Shown: positions 34,623 through 42,191 of the stretch, in pieces
Layout of the letters: each line of letters opens with the position of its first letter
Position numbering within the stretch: position 1 is the stretch's first letter
Assembly: GCA_016203115.1 (NCBI GenBank)
Contig: JACQNJ010000013.1
Span: 1 to 54,939 of the forward strand
DNA: 54,939 bases
DNA from: Candidatus Woesearchaeota archaeon
GTDB taxonomy: Archaea; Nanobdellota; Nanobdellia; SCGC-AAA011-G17; GW2011-AR20
Reading direction: 5' to 3'
Program-made: the position numbers and the translations under genes
Notes under the pieces: generated by a model
What the model saw: only the letters and a program-made list of their open reading frames with translations
Database searches by the model: none
Told to the model about the DNA's origin: nothing

Positions 34623-35069
34623 ATGCCTAAAACAATAGCAACTGATGTTCCTTTAGCTGAGATTACATTAAGAAAGTATGAAAATCCTTCTATTGGGGAT
34701 AAGAGAGAGCTTGTAAAGAAGTTGTGCCTGTCTATTGGATTATTGCAGCCAGGTGATTCTAGAGATGTTGTTGTTGATGTTTTCCAAGTTATTTTAGAAT
34801 CTCAGGACCCTCTAGACTCTAAGAAAATAGAAGATATGGTAATTAAGAATAGAACTGAGAAAAAACTGCCTATAAAGGGTGTTGCTTCTTCGAACATTAG
34901 GAGGCAATTAAAAAGATTGAAAGATCTATTCCTTATTGAATCTATCCAAAATAAATATAGAATTAATGAGAATGAATCTCTGGAAAAAATCTTTGAGGAT
35001 AAAATTGAAAAGTATTATATCAAATCTATTCTTGAAAGGGTAAAAGAGTATTTTAGAGCATTAAAATGA
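34623..35069 (+). CDS. Winged-helix-like conserved hypothetical
   Basis: 148 aa. The N-terminus is a conserved-looking ATDVPLAEITLRKYENPS, followed by a winged-helix-like part (DVFQVILESQDPLDSKKIED, SNIRRQLKRLKDLFLIESIQ, NKYRINE). It is probably a DNA-binding regulator. It overlaps the following glutamine methyltransferase by 4 nt. A TTTAAATAG box lies ~25 nt upstream of the ATG. Confidence 0.6.
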   Translation: MPKTIATDVPLAEITLRKYENPSIGDKRELVKKLCLSIGLLQPGDSRDVVVDVFQVILESQDPLDSKKIEDMVIKNRTEKKLPIKGVASSNIRRQLKRLKDLFLIESIQNKYRINENESLEKIFEDKIEKYYIKSILERVKEYFRALK

Positions 35070-35593
35070 TTTATGAGCCTGATGAAGATTCTTTCCTTTT
35101 AGTTAAACAAGTTAAGAAGTTAGCTAAAGGTAAAAAGATTTTAGATATGGGAACTGGATTTGGCATATTGGCAGAGACGGCTTTGAAATTTGGAGCTAAA
35201 GATGTTTTAGCTGTTGATATTGACAAAGAAGTGATCGGATTTGTAAAGTCGAAAGGAATTAAGGCTAAAGTTTCTGATTTGTTTTCTAAAATTGATGAAA
35301 AATTTGATTTGATTATTTTTAATCCTCCTTACCTGCCTGAAGATGAGCAAGAAGATAAAGAGATTAGAAACATTACAACCGGAGGAAAACATGGATATGA
35401 GATTCTTGAGAAATTCTTAGTCAAAGCTAAAAATTATTTGAATGAAAATGGAAGTATATTGGTTGTGTTTAGCTCTTTAACACACAAGGAAAAAGTTGAT
35501 TCTATCTTGAAAGAAAAAAATTACAAGTTTAAATGCTTAGAAACTAAAAAATTATTTTTTGAAGAACTATATGTTTATTTAATAAGAAGTTAA
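35066..35593 (+). CDS. Glutamine methyltransferase, HemK2/Mtq2 family (release factor aRF1)
   Basis: 175 aa. It methylates the Gln of GGQ in the archaeal release factor. The start IYEPDEDSFLLVKQV, motif I ILDMGTGFGILAETA and the catalytic NPPYLPEDEQ match Mtq2/HemK2. The enzyme ends soon after the Rossmann core, the normal length (~180-200) for archaea. Usually it acts with a Trm112 partner, which is not in the window. Confidence 0.88.
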   Translation: MIYEPDEDSFLLVKQVKKLAKGKKILDMGTGFGILAETALKFGAKDVLAVDIDKEVIGFVKSKGIKAKVSDLFSKIDEKFDLIIFNPPYLPEDEQEDKEIRNITTGGKHGYEILEKFLVKAKNYLNENGSILVVFSSLTHKEKVDSILKEKNYKFKCLETKKLFFEELYVYLIRS

Positions 35594-35642
35594 TTTATTC
35601 TTCTAAGACCAGTATAATCATGGATTTAGTTAGGGTTATAAA

Positions 35643-36413
35643 TTATTTTTTAATCCTTACCATCATAGCATAATTATAAGTATCTAAAGGGATAAAAGAA
35701 ATCTTATTTTTAGGTATAAAATTCAAAGAATCATGAACTCTTTTCTTGGTAAATCTTAGAGACCACCATCCATCTTTGGTTGCAGTAAAACAATCTCTTT
35801 TATCGGTAATTATTTTCCATCCAAAGCTTTTATATGAATCTTCTTGTTTTTTTCTTGTTTCTTCATTATCAATGTACATAGAACCAATAACTATTTCTCC
35901 GCCAGAATTTAGCATATCATATGCCTGTTTGAATATAGTTTCAATTTTATCATTTTTTGACATATCTTGCCCATGTTTTAAATTCTTGAAATCAAAATCA
36001 AAAGGATAGAAATTACCAACCGTAAACCAAGTAGAGATTATTAAGTCATATTTTTTATTTAACCTCTTAAGATTTACGGCATCTAATAATTTAACGCTTG
36101 TTTTCTTACTAATCTTTAGGTCTTTAATGATTTTATTAGAAATATCAATACAATTTTGAGCAACATCTATGCCTTCGTAATGTTTAATCATCTTCCAGAT
36201 TTCTTCAATTCCAACAAGGTGTTTTAAAATTCTTGCGTCACCTACTCCAATATCCAAAATAGTTAAATGGGATTTATTTTTCTCATATAATTCGGTTATT
36301 GCTTTTTTAAGCTCTACAAATTCAGCCCATTGTGCTTGTATTAAATATTCAGAAAGATTATTTTCAGTAAATGTATCTTCTATATGCTTAAGGTCGTCAT
36401 ACATTTCTGGCAT
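35643..36413 (-). CDS. Class I SAM-dependent methyltransferase
   Basis: 256 aa. Motif I LTILDIGVGDARILKHL (about residues 48-64), YEGIDVAQNCIDISNKI, and motif IV KYDLIISTWFTVGNFYPF. The gap before motif I and the extra N-terminal helices are as in small-molecule methyltransferases. Substrate unknown. Neighbour of the aMTQ2 gene but in opposite orientation, 50 nt apart at the 3' ends. Confidence 0.85.
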   Translation of the reverse strand: MPEMYDDLKHIEDTFTENNLSEYLIQAQWAEFVELKKAITELYEKNKSHLTILDIGVGDARILKHLVGIEEIWKMIKHYEGIDVAQNCIDISNKIIKDLKISKKTSVKLLDAVNLKRLNKKYDLIISTWFTVGNFYPFDFDFKNLKHGQDMSKNDKIETIFKQAYDMLNSGGEIVIGSMYIDNEETRKKQEDSYKSFGWKIITDKRDCFTATKDGWWSLRFTKKRVHDSLNFIPKNKISFIPLDTYNYAMMVRIKK

Positions 36414-36512
36414 ATTATAAATGAATGTATTAACCTTTTAAAACTTTTTAATGAAAAGCTCTTCACAAAACCAAATCTTCTAAGTCCCGAAAGCGACAGG
36501 AGAAGTGAACCT

Positions 36513-36532
36513 CCCCACAGCAAGCTGTGGGG
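36513..36532 (-). other. Perfect hairpin, IS200/IS605-like element end
   Basis: CCCCACAG and CTGTGGGG form an 8-bp stem with a 4-nt loop. It lies 2 nt after the stop of the minus-strand remnant at 36535-36705. A GC-rich hairpin right beyond a transposase end is characteristic of IS200/IS605 elements. It is in the otherwise featureless 394-nt gap between 36413 and 36807, which is explained by this hairpin, the remnant and the ribosomal promoter. Confidence 0.5.
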
Positions 36533-36534
36533 CA

Positions 36535-36705
36535 TCAAGAACTAAAATCAACTAAGCGTAGCTGATCTGATTTTCTTCTTTGTTTCTTGATATAGTTTCT
36601 TATAACATCTGCGTTCTTATCCAGGAAATCTTTGAGTCTAATATCTGGCTTGATTACGAAAAAAATGAGAAGCTTGTCATAAGGAATTAATGTGAGGATT
36701 CTTAT
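36535..36705 (-). pseudogene. Remnant coding region, possibly a Y1 transposase (TnpA) C-terminus
   Basis: 56 codons without an initiator, bounded by stops. They read LTLIPYDKLLIFFVIK early, then DFLDKNADVIRNYIKKQRRK and a short tail. The helix with x-V-I-x-x-Y-I-x-x-Q near the end resembles the last helix of IS200/IS605 TnpA proteins. With the hairpin it is probably the leftover right end of such an element. The identification is tentative. Confidence 0.3.
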
Positions 36706-36735
36706 TTAATGTGCAAAGCCACCGCTATAACAAAC

Positions 36736-36800
36736 TTTATAAAGGCTATTCAATCAAAGGTTTTTACCCATTATTACTACATACTAATTAATGTAGGAGG
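36736..36800 (+). promoter_or_regulatory. Promoter and leader of the L1-L10-L12 operon
   Basis: TTTATAAA at 36736-36743 gives a start near 36768. The ~39-nt leader has an inverted repeat CTACAT/ATGTAG (36777-36782 and 36791-36796) and, directly after it, the ribosome-binding site TAGGAGGG. The stem could hide or present the site. Autoregulation by L1 binding to its mRNA is known in archaea and would fit, but the stem is short (6 bp). Confidence 0.5.
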
Positions 36801-36806
36801 GAATAG

Positions 36807-37523
36807 ATGGAAAAGAAAGATATTATTCAAGCAGTACAGCATTTAAGGGAATTTTCTCAAAAGCGTAATTTTAATCAAAGTGTAGATTTGATCATTAATC
36901 TTAAAGGATTAGATGTTAAAAAACAAGGAAACAGCATTGATTTATTTGCTGTTTTGCCTAATACAAGAAAGAAGAAATTTAAGATCTGTGCTTTAGTGGG
37001 GCATGAATTGGCACAATCTGCTAAAATATTTGACAAAGTTGTTGTGCAAGATGAGTTTAGTAAATATCAGGCTAATCCCAAACTTGTAACTGAATTAACA
37101 AGGGATTATGACATGTTTGTGGCTCAAGCAAATTTGATGGGACCTATTGCTACTACTTTTGGTAGAATTCTAGGACCAAAGGGATTAATGCCCAATCCAA
37201 GATCTGGGTGTATTGCTCCTCCGGAAGCTAACTTAGAATCTTTATCTCAAAAACTGCATAAAACTGTGAGATTACAAACAAAAAAGGAAGCTAATGTTAA
37301 GGCTCCTGTTGGATCTGAAGACATGAAAGATGAAGAGATAGCAGACAACGTTCTTTCAGCATATAACACTTTAATTCATTCATTACCTCAGGAAGAAGCA
37401 AATGTCAAATCAGTTCTATTAAAAACAACTATGGGGCCTGCGATTAAGGTTGGAGAAGCCAAAGAACACATTCAAGAGAGATTAAAACAAAAAGAAAAAA
37501 ATGTGAAGAATAAAAATGAATAA
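36807..37523 (+). CDS. rpl1: Ribosomal protein L1 (uL1)
   Basis: 238 aa, longer than the usual ~215 because of a basic C-terminal extension (EERLKQKEK-type). The signature GPIATTFGRILGPKGLMPNP and RSGCIAPPEANLESL is clear. It forms the L1 stalk near the E site and is the translational regulator of this operon in other archaea. GGAGGG is 6 nt before the ATG. It overlaps the next start by 8 nt. Confidence 0.97.
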   Translation: MEKKDIIQAVQHLREFSQKRNFNQSVDLIINLKGLDVKKQGNSIDLFAVLPNTRKKKFKICALVGHELAQSAKIFDKVVVQDEFSKYQANPKLVTELTRDYDMFVAQANLMGPIATTFGRILGPKGLMPNPRSGCIAPPEANLESLSQKLHKTVRLQTKKEANVKAPVGSEDMKDEEIADNVLSAYNTLIHSLPQEEANVKSVLLKTTMGPAIKVGEAKEHIQERLKQKEKNVKNKNE

Positions 37524-38466
37524 ACCAAAAGCACATGTGTCAGAGAAGAAGAAGAGAGAAGTTTCTTATCTTAAAGAATTAATTCAGCATAATAAATCCA
37601 TACTGATAGCTGACTTAACGAACCTGCCTGCTGCACAAATACAGTCTATTAAAACAAAATTAAAGAAAGACTTGAAGATCAGAGTAACTAAAAAGAGATT
37701 ATTAAAAATTGCTGTAGAAGAGCTAAGACAGGAGAAAAACATCACTTCTTTGATTCCTTATATTGACAAGACAATGCCTGCATTATTAGTAACAAATAAT
37801 GATCCTTTCAGCATCTATACTGCAATTAAGAAATCAAAGTTTTTTGTCGCTGCAAAGCCCGGACAAATAGCACCTAGTGAATTGGCTGTTGAGCCAGGAC
37901 CAACAAGTTTCCCACCGGGACCAATCATAGGAGAGCTGGGGCAAGCAGGGATTATTGCTGCTGTTGAAGCAGGAAAGGTTGTTGTTAAAAAAAGGAGCGT
38001 TTTAGCCAAGGCAGGTGAGCCTATATCTACGAAAGCTGCAGGCATACTGACCAAGCTTGGTGTGCAGCCTATTGAGATAGGATTAAATGTTGTTGCAGCC
38101 TTGGAGGAAGGTATTGTTTATGATAAGAGCGTCTTGGATGTTGATCCTGAAACATATGTTAAGATGTTGCTGCAAGCGCATTATGAAGCAGTTTTTTTAG
38201 CAGTCGATGTTTCATATATAACGGGAGATTCTGTGAAATTATTATTAAGCAAGGCTTATAGGGAGTTATTAAGCTTATCAAAGAATCTTGAATTTGAGGT
38301 TGATACCAAACCAGAAGGCATAAAAAGCGAATCTCAAAGAGTAATAGGTGAAAAACCTAAAAAGGATGTTCAAACAGCATACTCTGAAGAGGATGCTAAA
38401 AAAGCTCAAGAAGTATTAAATAGGTTAAAGGAGCAAGATATTAGGAAAAAGGAAGGGAAAATATAA
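37516..38466 (+). CDS. rpl10: Ribosomal protein L10 (uL10/P0)
   Basis: 316 aa, about the usual archaeal length (~335). It is the base of the stalk that carries L12 dimers. The N-terminal rRNA-binding domain ([35 protein letters not shown]) is followed by the insert with [18 protein letters not shown]. The C-terminal charged helices bind L12. The typical acidic C-terminal end of P0 (LFG) is missing; it ends in [17 protein letters not shown]-type basic-acidic helix. Confidence 0.96.
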   Translation: MNKPKAHVSEKKKREVSYLKELIQHNKSILIADLTNLPAAQIQSIKTKLKKDLKIRVTKKRLLKIAVEELRQEKNITSLIPYIDKTMPALLVTNNDPFSIYTAIKKSKFFVAAKPGQIAPSELAVEPGPTSFPPGPIIGELGQAGIIAAVEAGKVVVKKRSVLAKAGEPISTKAAGILTKLGVQPIEIGLNVVAALEEGIVYDKSVLDVDPETYVKMLLQAHYEAVFLAVDVSYITGDSVKLLLSKAYRELLSLSKNLEFEVDTKPEGIKSESQRVIGEKPKKDVQTAYSEEDAKKAQEVLNRLKEQDIRKKEGKI

Positions 38467-38489
38467 CATTCACTGGAGGTCTATGGAAA

Positions 38490-38789
38490 ATGGAATATGT
38501 CTATGCAGCCCTCATATTGCATAAGTTAGGGAAAGAAATTAATGAAGTGAGCTTAAAGAAAGTACTTGAAGCAGCAGGTGCAAATGTCGATGAAGGAAAA
38601 ATCAAGGCACTAGTCTCTGCTTTAAAGGGTATTGATATTGAAAAGGAACTCAAGGAAGCAGCTGTGGCTCCTGTGGCTGCAGTAAGCACTGGAGATCCAA
38701 AAGAAGTTAAAAAGGAAGAGAAGAAAGAAGAAGAAGATAAAAAGGGTGAAGAACAGGCAGCAGCAGGTCTAGGCGCTTTATTTGGATAA
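38490..38789 (+). CDS. rpl12: Ribosomal protein L12 (P1)
   Basis: 99 aa. The N-terminal dimerisation helices begin [16 protein letters not shown], the middle is an Ala/Lys/Glu-rich hinge ([18 protein letters not shown]), and the end is LGALFG, the short factor-binding tail, as in archaeal P1. It recruits translation GTPases. GGAGGTC is ~11 nt upstream. Third gene of the operon; L11, often the first gene in archaea, is absent here. Confidence 0.96.
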   Translation: MEYVYAALILHKLGKEINEVSLKKVLEAAGANVDEGKIKALVSALKGIDIEKELKEAAVAPVAAVSTGDPKEVKKEEKKEEEDKKGEEQAAAGLGALFG

Positions 38790-38828
38790 TTCACTTTTAT
38801 CTTCTTTTTCTCTTTCTTTTCTTTTAAC
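38790..38828 (+). terminator. T-rich termination region after rpl12
   Basis: Several oligo-T runs (ctttttctctttcttttctttt) follow the rpl12 stop, as is usual for archaeal transcription ends. Confidence 0.5.
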
Positions 38829-38836
38829 TACTTAAA

Positions 38837-39676
38837 ATGCAAAATGACTTAAAAAAAGAAATATTTGAACTTAGAAAACAATTGAATCTCCTAAATGGAG
38901 AAAAAGAAAGGTTGTATAAAGAGCAGCATAAATTAAGCATAATCTTACAAGAAGAGATCAAGAAAATTAAGATAATCAAAAATACTGCTGATAAATCTGC
39001 TTTAAAGCTTAAAGACACTAGAAAAGCTAGAGATGCTGAAAATCAAGATGTTAAGAAGCTTGTACTGCATATTAAAGAGCTGAGAGAACGAAAAACCTTA
39101 ATTCTCAAAAAGTATAATGTTAAGGAGCCTGAAAAAGTTCATGCCCAAATAGAGCAACTGGAGAAAAAAGTAGAGACTGAGGCTCTTTCTCCTGACCAAG
39201 AAAAAAAAATAATGAAGCAAATTAATAATTTGAAGAAAATCTTTGGGAAAGACAGTGAGCTTGAAAATGTTATCCAAGAAATCAAGAAGATTTCAACTGC
39301 ATTAGACAACTCAAGAAAGAGAGCTGATGAATTGCATAAAAAACTTCAAGGAGCCAGAAAAGAAGGAGGATATCATGGATTTAAAGAGGCTTCAAACCAT
39401 ATTACTGAGATAAAAGAAAAACAGCAGGAGGCTTATAAAAAATTTTTTGAGACCAGGAAGAAGTTTTTAGATATTGATAAATCTATTAAAACCAAATTGA
39501 AACTATTAAATACTGAAAAGAAACATGAAGAAATGAAAAAAGAGGTGGAAAAGAAAAAAGTTGAAATTATGAACATTGCCAAGATTCATCAGATGGCTCA
39601 AAAAGTAGAAGAAAAGATTAAGAAAAAGCAAAAAATAACAACAGAGGACTTACTGGCATTTCAAGCTCAAAAGTAA
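38837..39676 (+). CDS. Archaeal coiled-coil protein (COG1340-like)
   Basis: 279 aa, nearly all coiled coil with heptads of K/E/L. The conserved hairpin part is LHKKLQGARKEGGYHGFKEA and FFETRKKFLDIDKSIK; COG1340 proteins share this plan and are common in archaea. It has the unusual Glu-x-Lys content and no membrane segment. Role unknown; a structural or ribosome-associated function is possible. It ends 28 nt before the TnpB element. Confidence 0.8.
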   Translation: MQNDLKKEIFELRKQLNLLNGEKERLYKEQHKLSIILQEEIKKIKIIKNTADKSALKLKDTRKARDAENQDVKKLVLHIKELRERKTLILKKYNVKEPEKVHAQIEQLEKKVETEALSPDQEKKIMKQINNLKKIFGKDSELENVIQEIKKISTALDNSRKRADELHKKLQGARKEGGYHGFKEASNHITEIKEKQQEAYKKFFETRKKFLDIDKSIKTKLKLLNTEKKHEEMKKEVEKKKVEIMNIAKIHQMAQKVEEKIKKKQKITTEDLLAFQAQK

Positions 39677-39701
39677 CATTCAACAATAGACGAAAGATAT
39701 C

Positions 39702-39721
39702 CCTCACACTGAAGTATGGGG
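39702..39721 (-). other. Imperfect hairpin at the TnpB 3' end (element right end / omega RNA)
   Basis: CCTCACAC and GTATGGGG pair with one mismatch and one T-G pair around a TGAA loop. It spans the tnpB stop (39704-39706). In IS605-type elements the 3' end of tnpB overlaps the omega RNA, whose last hairpin borders the right end and whose guide is the flanking DNA. If so, the guide would be the sequence just below 39700. Confidence 0.4.
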
Positions 39722-40864
39722 CTTTACGCTTTTGTGTTGATTATCCCTGAACTCAGTCGCAATTCCAAAAATGGCTTTGACATCATCACTCGGAATGTAC
39801 GGCTCTGTTACAGAAGCCGAAATACCCTTGCATATAGCAGGATATTTAGCAAGATTAAAACTTGCGTTTAAATCAGAGTTGAGGTTATAATTACAATGAA
39901 GGCAAGTAAACAAGTGTCTAATGCGAGAGCCAATATTTCCGCATCTGGAGCAGATTTGAGAGGTACGAAAAGGATTAACTTTAATCACATAAATTCCTTT
40001 TCTGTTAGCCTTGTAGGTAATGAATCTTTGCAGTTGATAGAAACTCCAGTTGTTAATCCAGTAGTTGAATCTTTTTCCTCTCTTACTTCTCCTGATTCCC
40101 TTCAGGTTTTCCATTACAATAGTTCCTTCTGCAATACTATCAACAATCTGTTTACTGACATTGTGGTTTATCCAAGCCTTGAAACGTCTCTCTCTTCCAG
40201 ACCATTTCATGAGAAGCTTTCTGGAAGACCGAGTGCCTTTGGCTTGAAGCTTTTTCCTCAATCTCTTGAACTTGAGCATTTTAGTTTTGATAGTACTGCC
40301 CCTGAAGAATTTTTTATCAGAGGTAACAGCCATATGATTCATTCCGACATCAACACCAACTTTCCTGTTGCTACAAGTGTTGATGTTGACGTCTTTGGAA
40401 AATGCGATATGAATAAACATTCTTTGCTTTTTATCAAGAAGAACCTGAGCAGTCTGCCAAGACCAGTCAAGGTATTTAACGTAATATTCAGGGATCTTGA
40501 TAGGGATATCTACTCTTCCGTTTACTGTAGTTACTCTAACTTTATCAGGAGTGAATGCAAAAGTTCTCTTGTCAAAGTCAAGAGGCATGTATCTTCTATA
40601 TTCGGGCTTAGATCCTCTCGTAGTATTTATACTCTTGAGGTTCTGGGAAGCTACTCTAATGGCATTTATAATATATTGAGATGGCAATTTAAATTTCTTT
40701 CTGGTTTTATGATAACCAAGATGGTGAAGGTCATATCTTTTATGAGTATTGGTTTTAAAACCCATGTCAGAGATGTAAGAAATAGCTTTGGAATATTCCT
40801 TCATGGACTTAACAAGAAGTTCATTATAGGGGATTTTCAGTTTTATTGTAGCAACAGATTTCAC
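39704..40864 (-). CDS. tnpB: TnpB, RNA-guided endonuclease of an IS605-type element
   Basis: 386 aa, full length. The RuvC catalytic triad is intact: D172 in VGVDVGMNHMAV, E252 in IVMENLKGI, and the last Asp in NLNSDLNAS. The zinc finger is CSRCGN and CLHCNYN. The start is GTG 40864. No TnpA (Y1 transposase) accompanies it, so it is a solo element. TnpB cuts DNA next to a TAM under guidance of an RNA from the element end. It lies between the coiled-coil gene and dedA without disrupting either; an AAATTATTTAAAAT promoter lies upstream. Confidence 0.93.
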   Translation of the reverse strand: MKSVATIKLKIPYNELLVKSMKEYSKAISYISDMGFKTNTHKRYDLHHLGYHKTRKKFKLPSQYIINAIRVASQNLKSINTTRGSKPEYRRYMPLDFDKRTFAFTPDKVRVTTVNGRVDIPIKIPEYYVKYLDWSWQTAQVLLDKKQRMFIHIAFSKDVNINTCSNRKVGVDVGMNHMAVTSDKKFFRGSTIKTKMLKFKRLRKKLQAKGTRSSRKLLMKWSGRERRFKAWINHNVSKQIVDSIAEGTIVMENLKGIRRSKRGKRFNYWINNWSFYQLQRFITYKANRKGIYVIKVNPFRTSQICSRCGNIGSRIRHLFTCLHCNYNLNSDLNASFNLAKYPAICKGISASVTEPYIPSDDVKAIFGIATEFRDNQHKSVKPHTSV

Positions 40865-40959
40865 AGTATTTATAAGGATTTAAATTATTTAAAATTACGG
40901 AGGTGAAGTTACAGGTTTCCTTCCATAGCTAAAGAGGGGTATTCGCTCTAACAGACTTT

Positions 40960-41547
40960 ATGAAATTGTTTAATGAACTGGTGTTATGGACACAAAGCAC
41001 ATTTGCCCCTTTAGGGTTATGGGGGTTATTCATCCTTTCTGTTATTGAATCTGTATTTTTCCCTGTACCTCCTGATATTCTCATTGTTTTACTGACCTTG
41101 CAGAATCCTGATGCATTTTTGATGATTGCACTGGTTGCCACTCTTGGAAGCCTTATTGGAGGCCTTATTGGTTACTGCATTGGGTACTTAGGAGAAAAAA
41201 CCATTCTTGAGAAAATGGTTTCAAAGAAGAAGATTAGTAAGCTACATAGGTTATTTGACAGATATGGTGCTGGATCTGTACTTATCGCTGCTTTTACTCC
41301 CCTGCCATATAAGATTTTTACTATTGGAGCTGGAGTATTTTATATCAACATAAAGAAGTTTATTCTTGCTTCACTTATTGGAAGAGGTGGGAGATTTCTT
41401 TTAGTAGCCTGGTCTGTTTATGCTTATGGTGATTCAATTGTAAGTACTTTAGACAAATATGTTTTTAATCCCTTTGCCCTCACTGCTGTTGCGGGGTTTA
41501 TAGCTCTGTTTTTTTACCTTAAATACAGAAGAAGACTTACATTTTAA
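40960..41547 (+). CDS. DedA/VTT-domain (SNARE-associated-like) membrane protein
   Basis: 195 aa, about four to five helices. The VTT pattern is clear: SVIESVFFPVPPDILIVLL, GGLIGYCIGYLGEK, FTPLPYKIFTIGAGVFYINI and SLIGRGGRFLLVAWSVYAYG. YqaA-like subgroup. DedA proteins are lipid scramblase/transport-like proteins needed for envelope homeostasis, including recycling of lipid carriers. It is followed after 2 nt by a PAP2 phosphatase, a sensible pair for lipid-carrier handling. Confidence 0.9.
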   Translation: MKLFNELVLWTQSTFAPLGLWGLFILSVIESVFFPVPPDILIVLLTLQNPDAFLMIALVATLGSLIGGLIGYCIGYLGEKTILEKMVSKKKISKLHRLFDRYGAGSVLIAAFTPLPYKIFTIGAGVFYINIKKFILASLIGRGGRFLLVAWSVYAYGDSIVSTLDKYVFNPFALTAVAGFIALFFYLKYRRRLTF

Positions 41548-41549
41548 GC

Positions 41550-42092
41550 ATGAAAACTAAAAATATTTTGCTGATATTCATTTGGATCATTCTTATTGCT
41601 ATTAGCTTTTTTTACGACAGAGAAATTTTACAATTTATTCAACTTTTGAAAAACCCAGTTTTTGATTTTGTCTTCTTAGGATTGCATTACTTGACAGACT
41701 GGATTAGCATTCTCGTTTTATTCTCTTTATATTTTTTAATAAAAGACAAGAAGAGATTGAAATCCTTTTTAATCTGCTATTTGATAACCATGTCTATCGT
41801 ATTTTTACTGAAAAATTCTTTGGGAAGAGAAAGACCTTCGGGATATGAAGGAGAAGAGCTTTATAATTCATTTCCAAGCGGACATAGTGCTGCTGTTTTT
41901 TCTGCCCTTAATTTTGTTTCTGAAAAATACATCAGGTACTGGGCGCTTATTTCAATTTTAGTCATAATTTCAAGAGTTTATTTAGGATTTCACTATATGA
42001 GCGATGCTTTGGCAGGGGCTTTTATTGGCTATTCCTTCAGTAGGATATTTTTAAGATTGGAGTTTATAATCCATGAAAATTCTCGAAAATAA
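41550..42092 (+). CDS. PAP2-family membrane phosphatase
   Basis: 180 aa, six helices. The three PAP2 motifs are KNSLGRERP, the central FPSGHSAAVFSALNFV and SRVYLGFHYMSDALAGA with the catalytic His residues. Likely substrate is a polyprenyl (dolichyl) pyrophosphate or a lipid phosphate; the DedA neighbour and the nearby AglB pathway favour a dolichol-type carrier. Two-gene operon with dedA. Confidence 0.9.
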   Translation: MKTKNILLIFIWIILIAISFFYDREILQFIQLLKNPVFDFVFLGLHYLTDWISILVLFSLYFLIKDKKRLKSFLICYLITMSIVFLLKNSLGRERPSGYEGEELYNSFPSGHSAAVFSALNFVSEKYIRYWALISILVIISRVYLGFHYMSDALAGAFIGYSFSRIFLRLEFIIHENSRK

Positions 42093-42191
42093 TATTCTTA
42101 GTTTTTGATTTAACATAAGGATTTAGTGCAAAACCAATTTCATAACAACCTTTAAATAATTTACTAGTATGACCACTCTTTAGGGGTTTTA

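Noticed and set aside
39896-40906. A 336-codon plus-strand ORF opposite tnpB
   Set aside because: It mirrors tnpB, whose protein has a full set of family motifs. The plus-strand product is Ser/Phe-rich with no recognisable domain, as expected of an antisense shadow.
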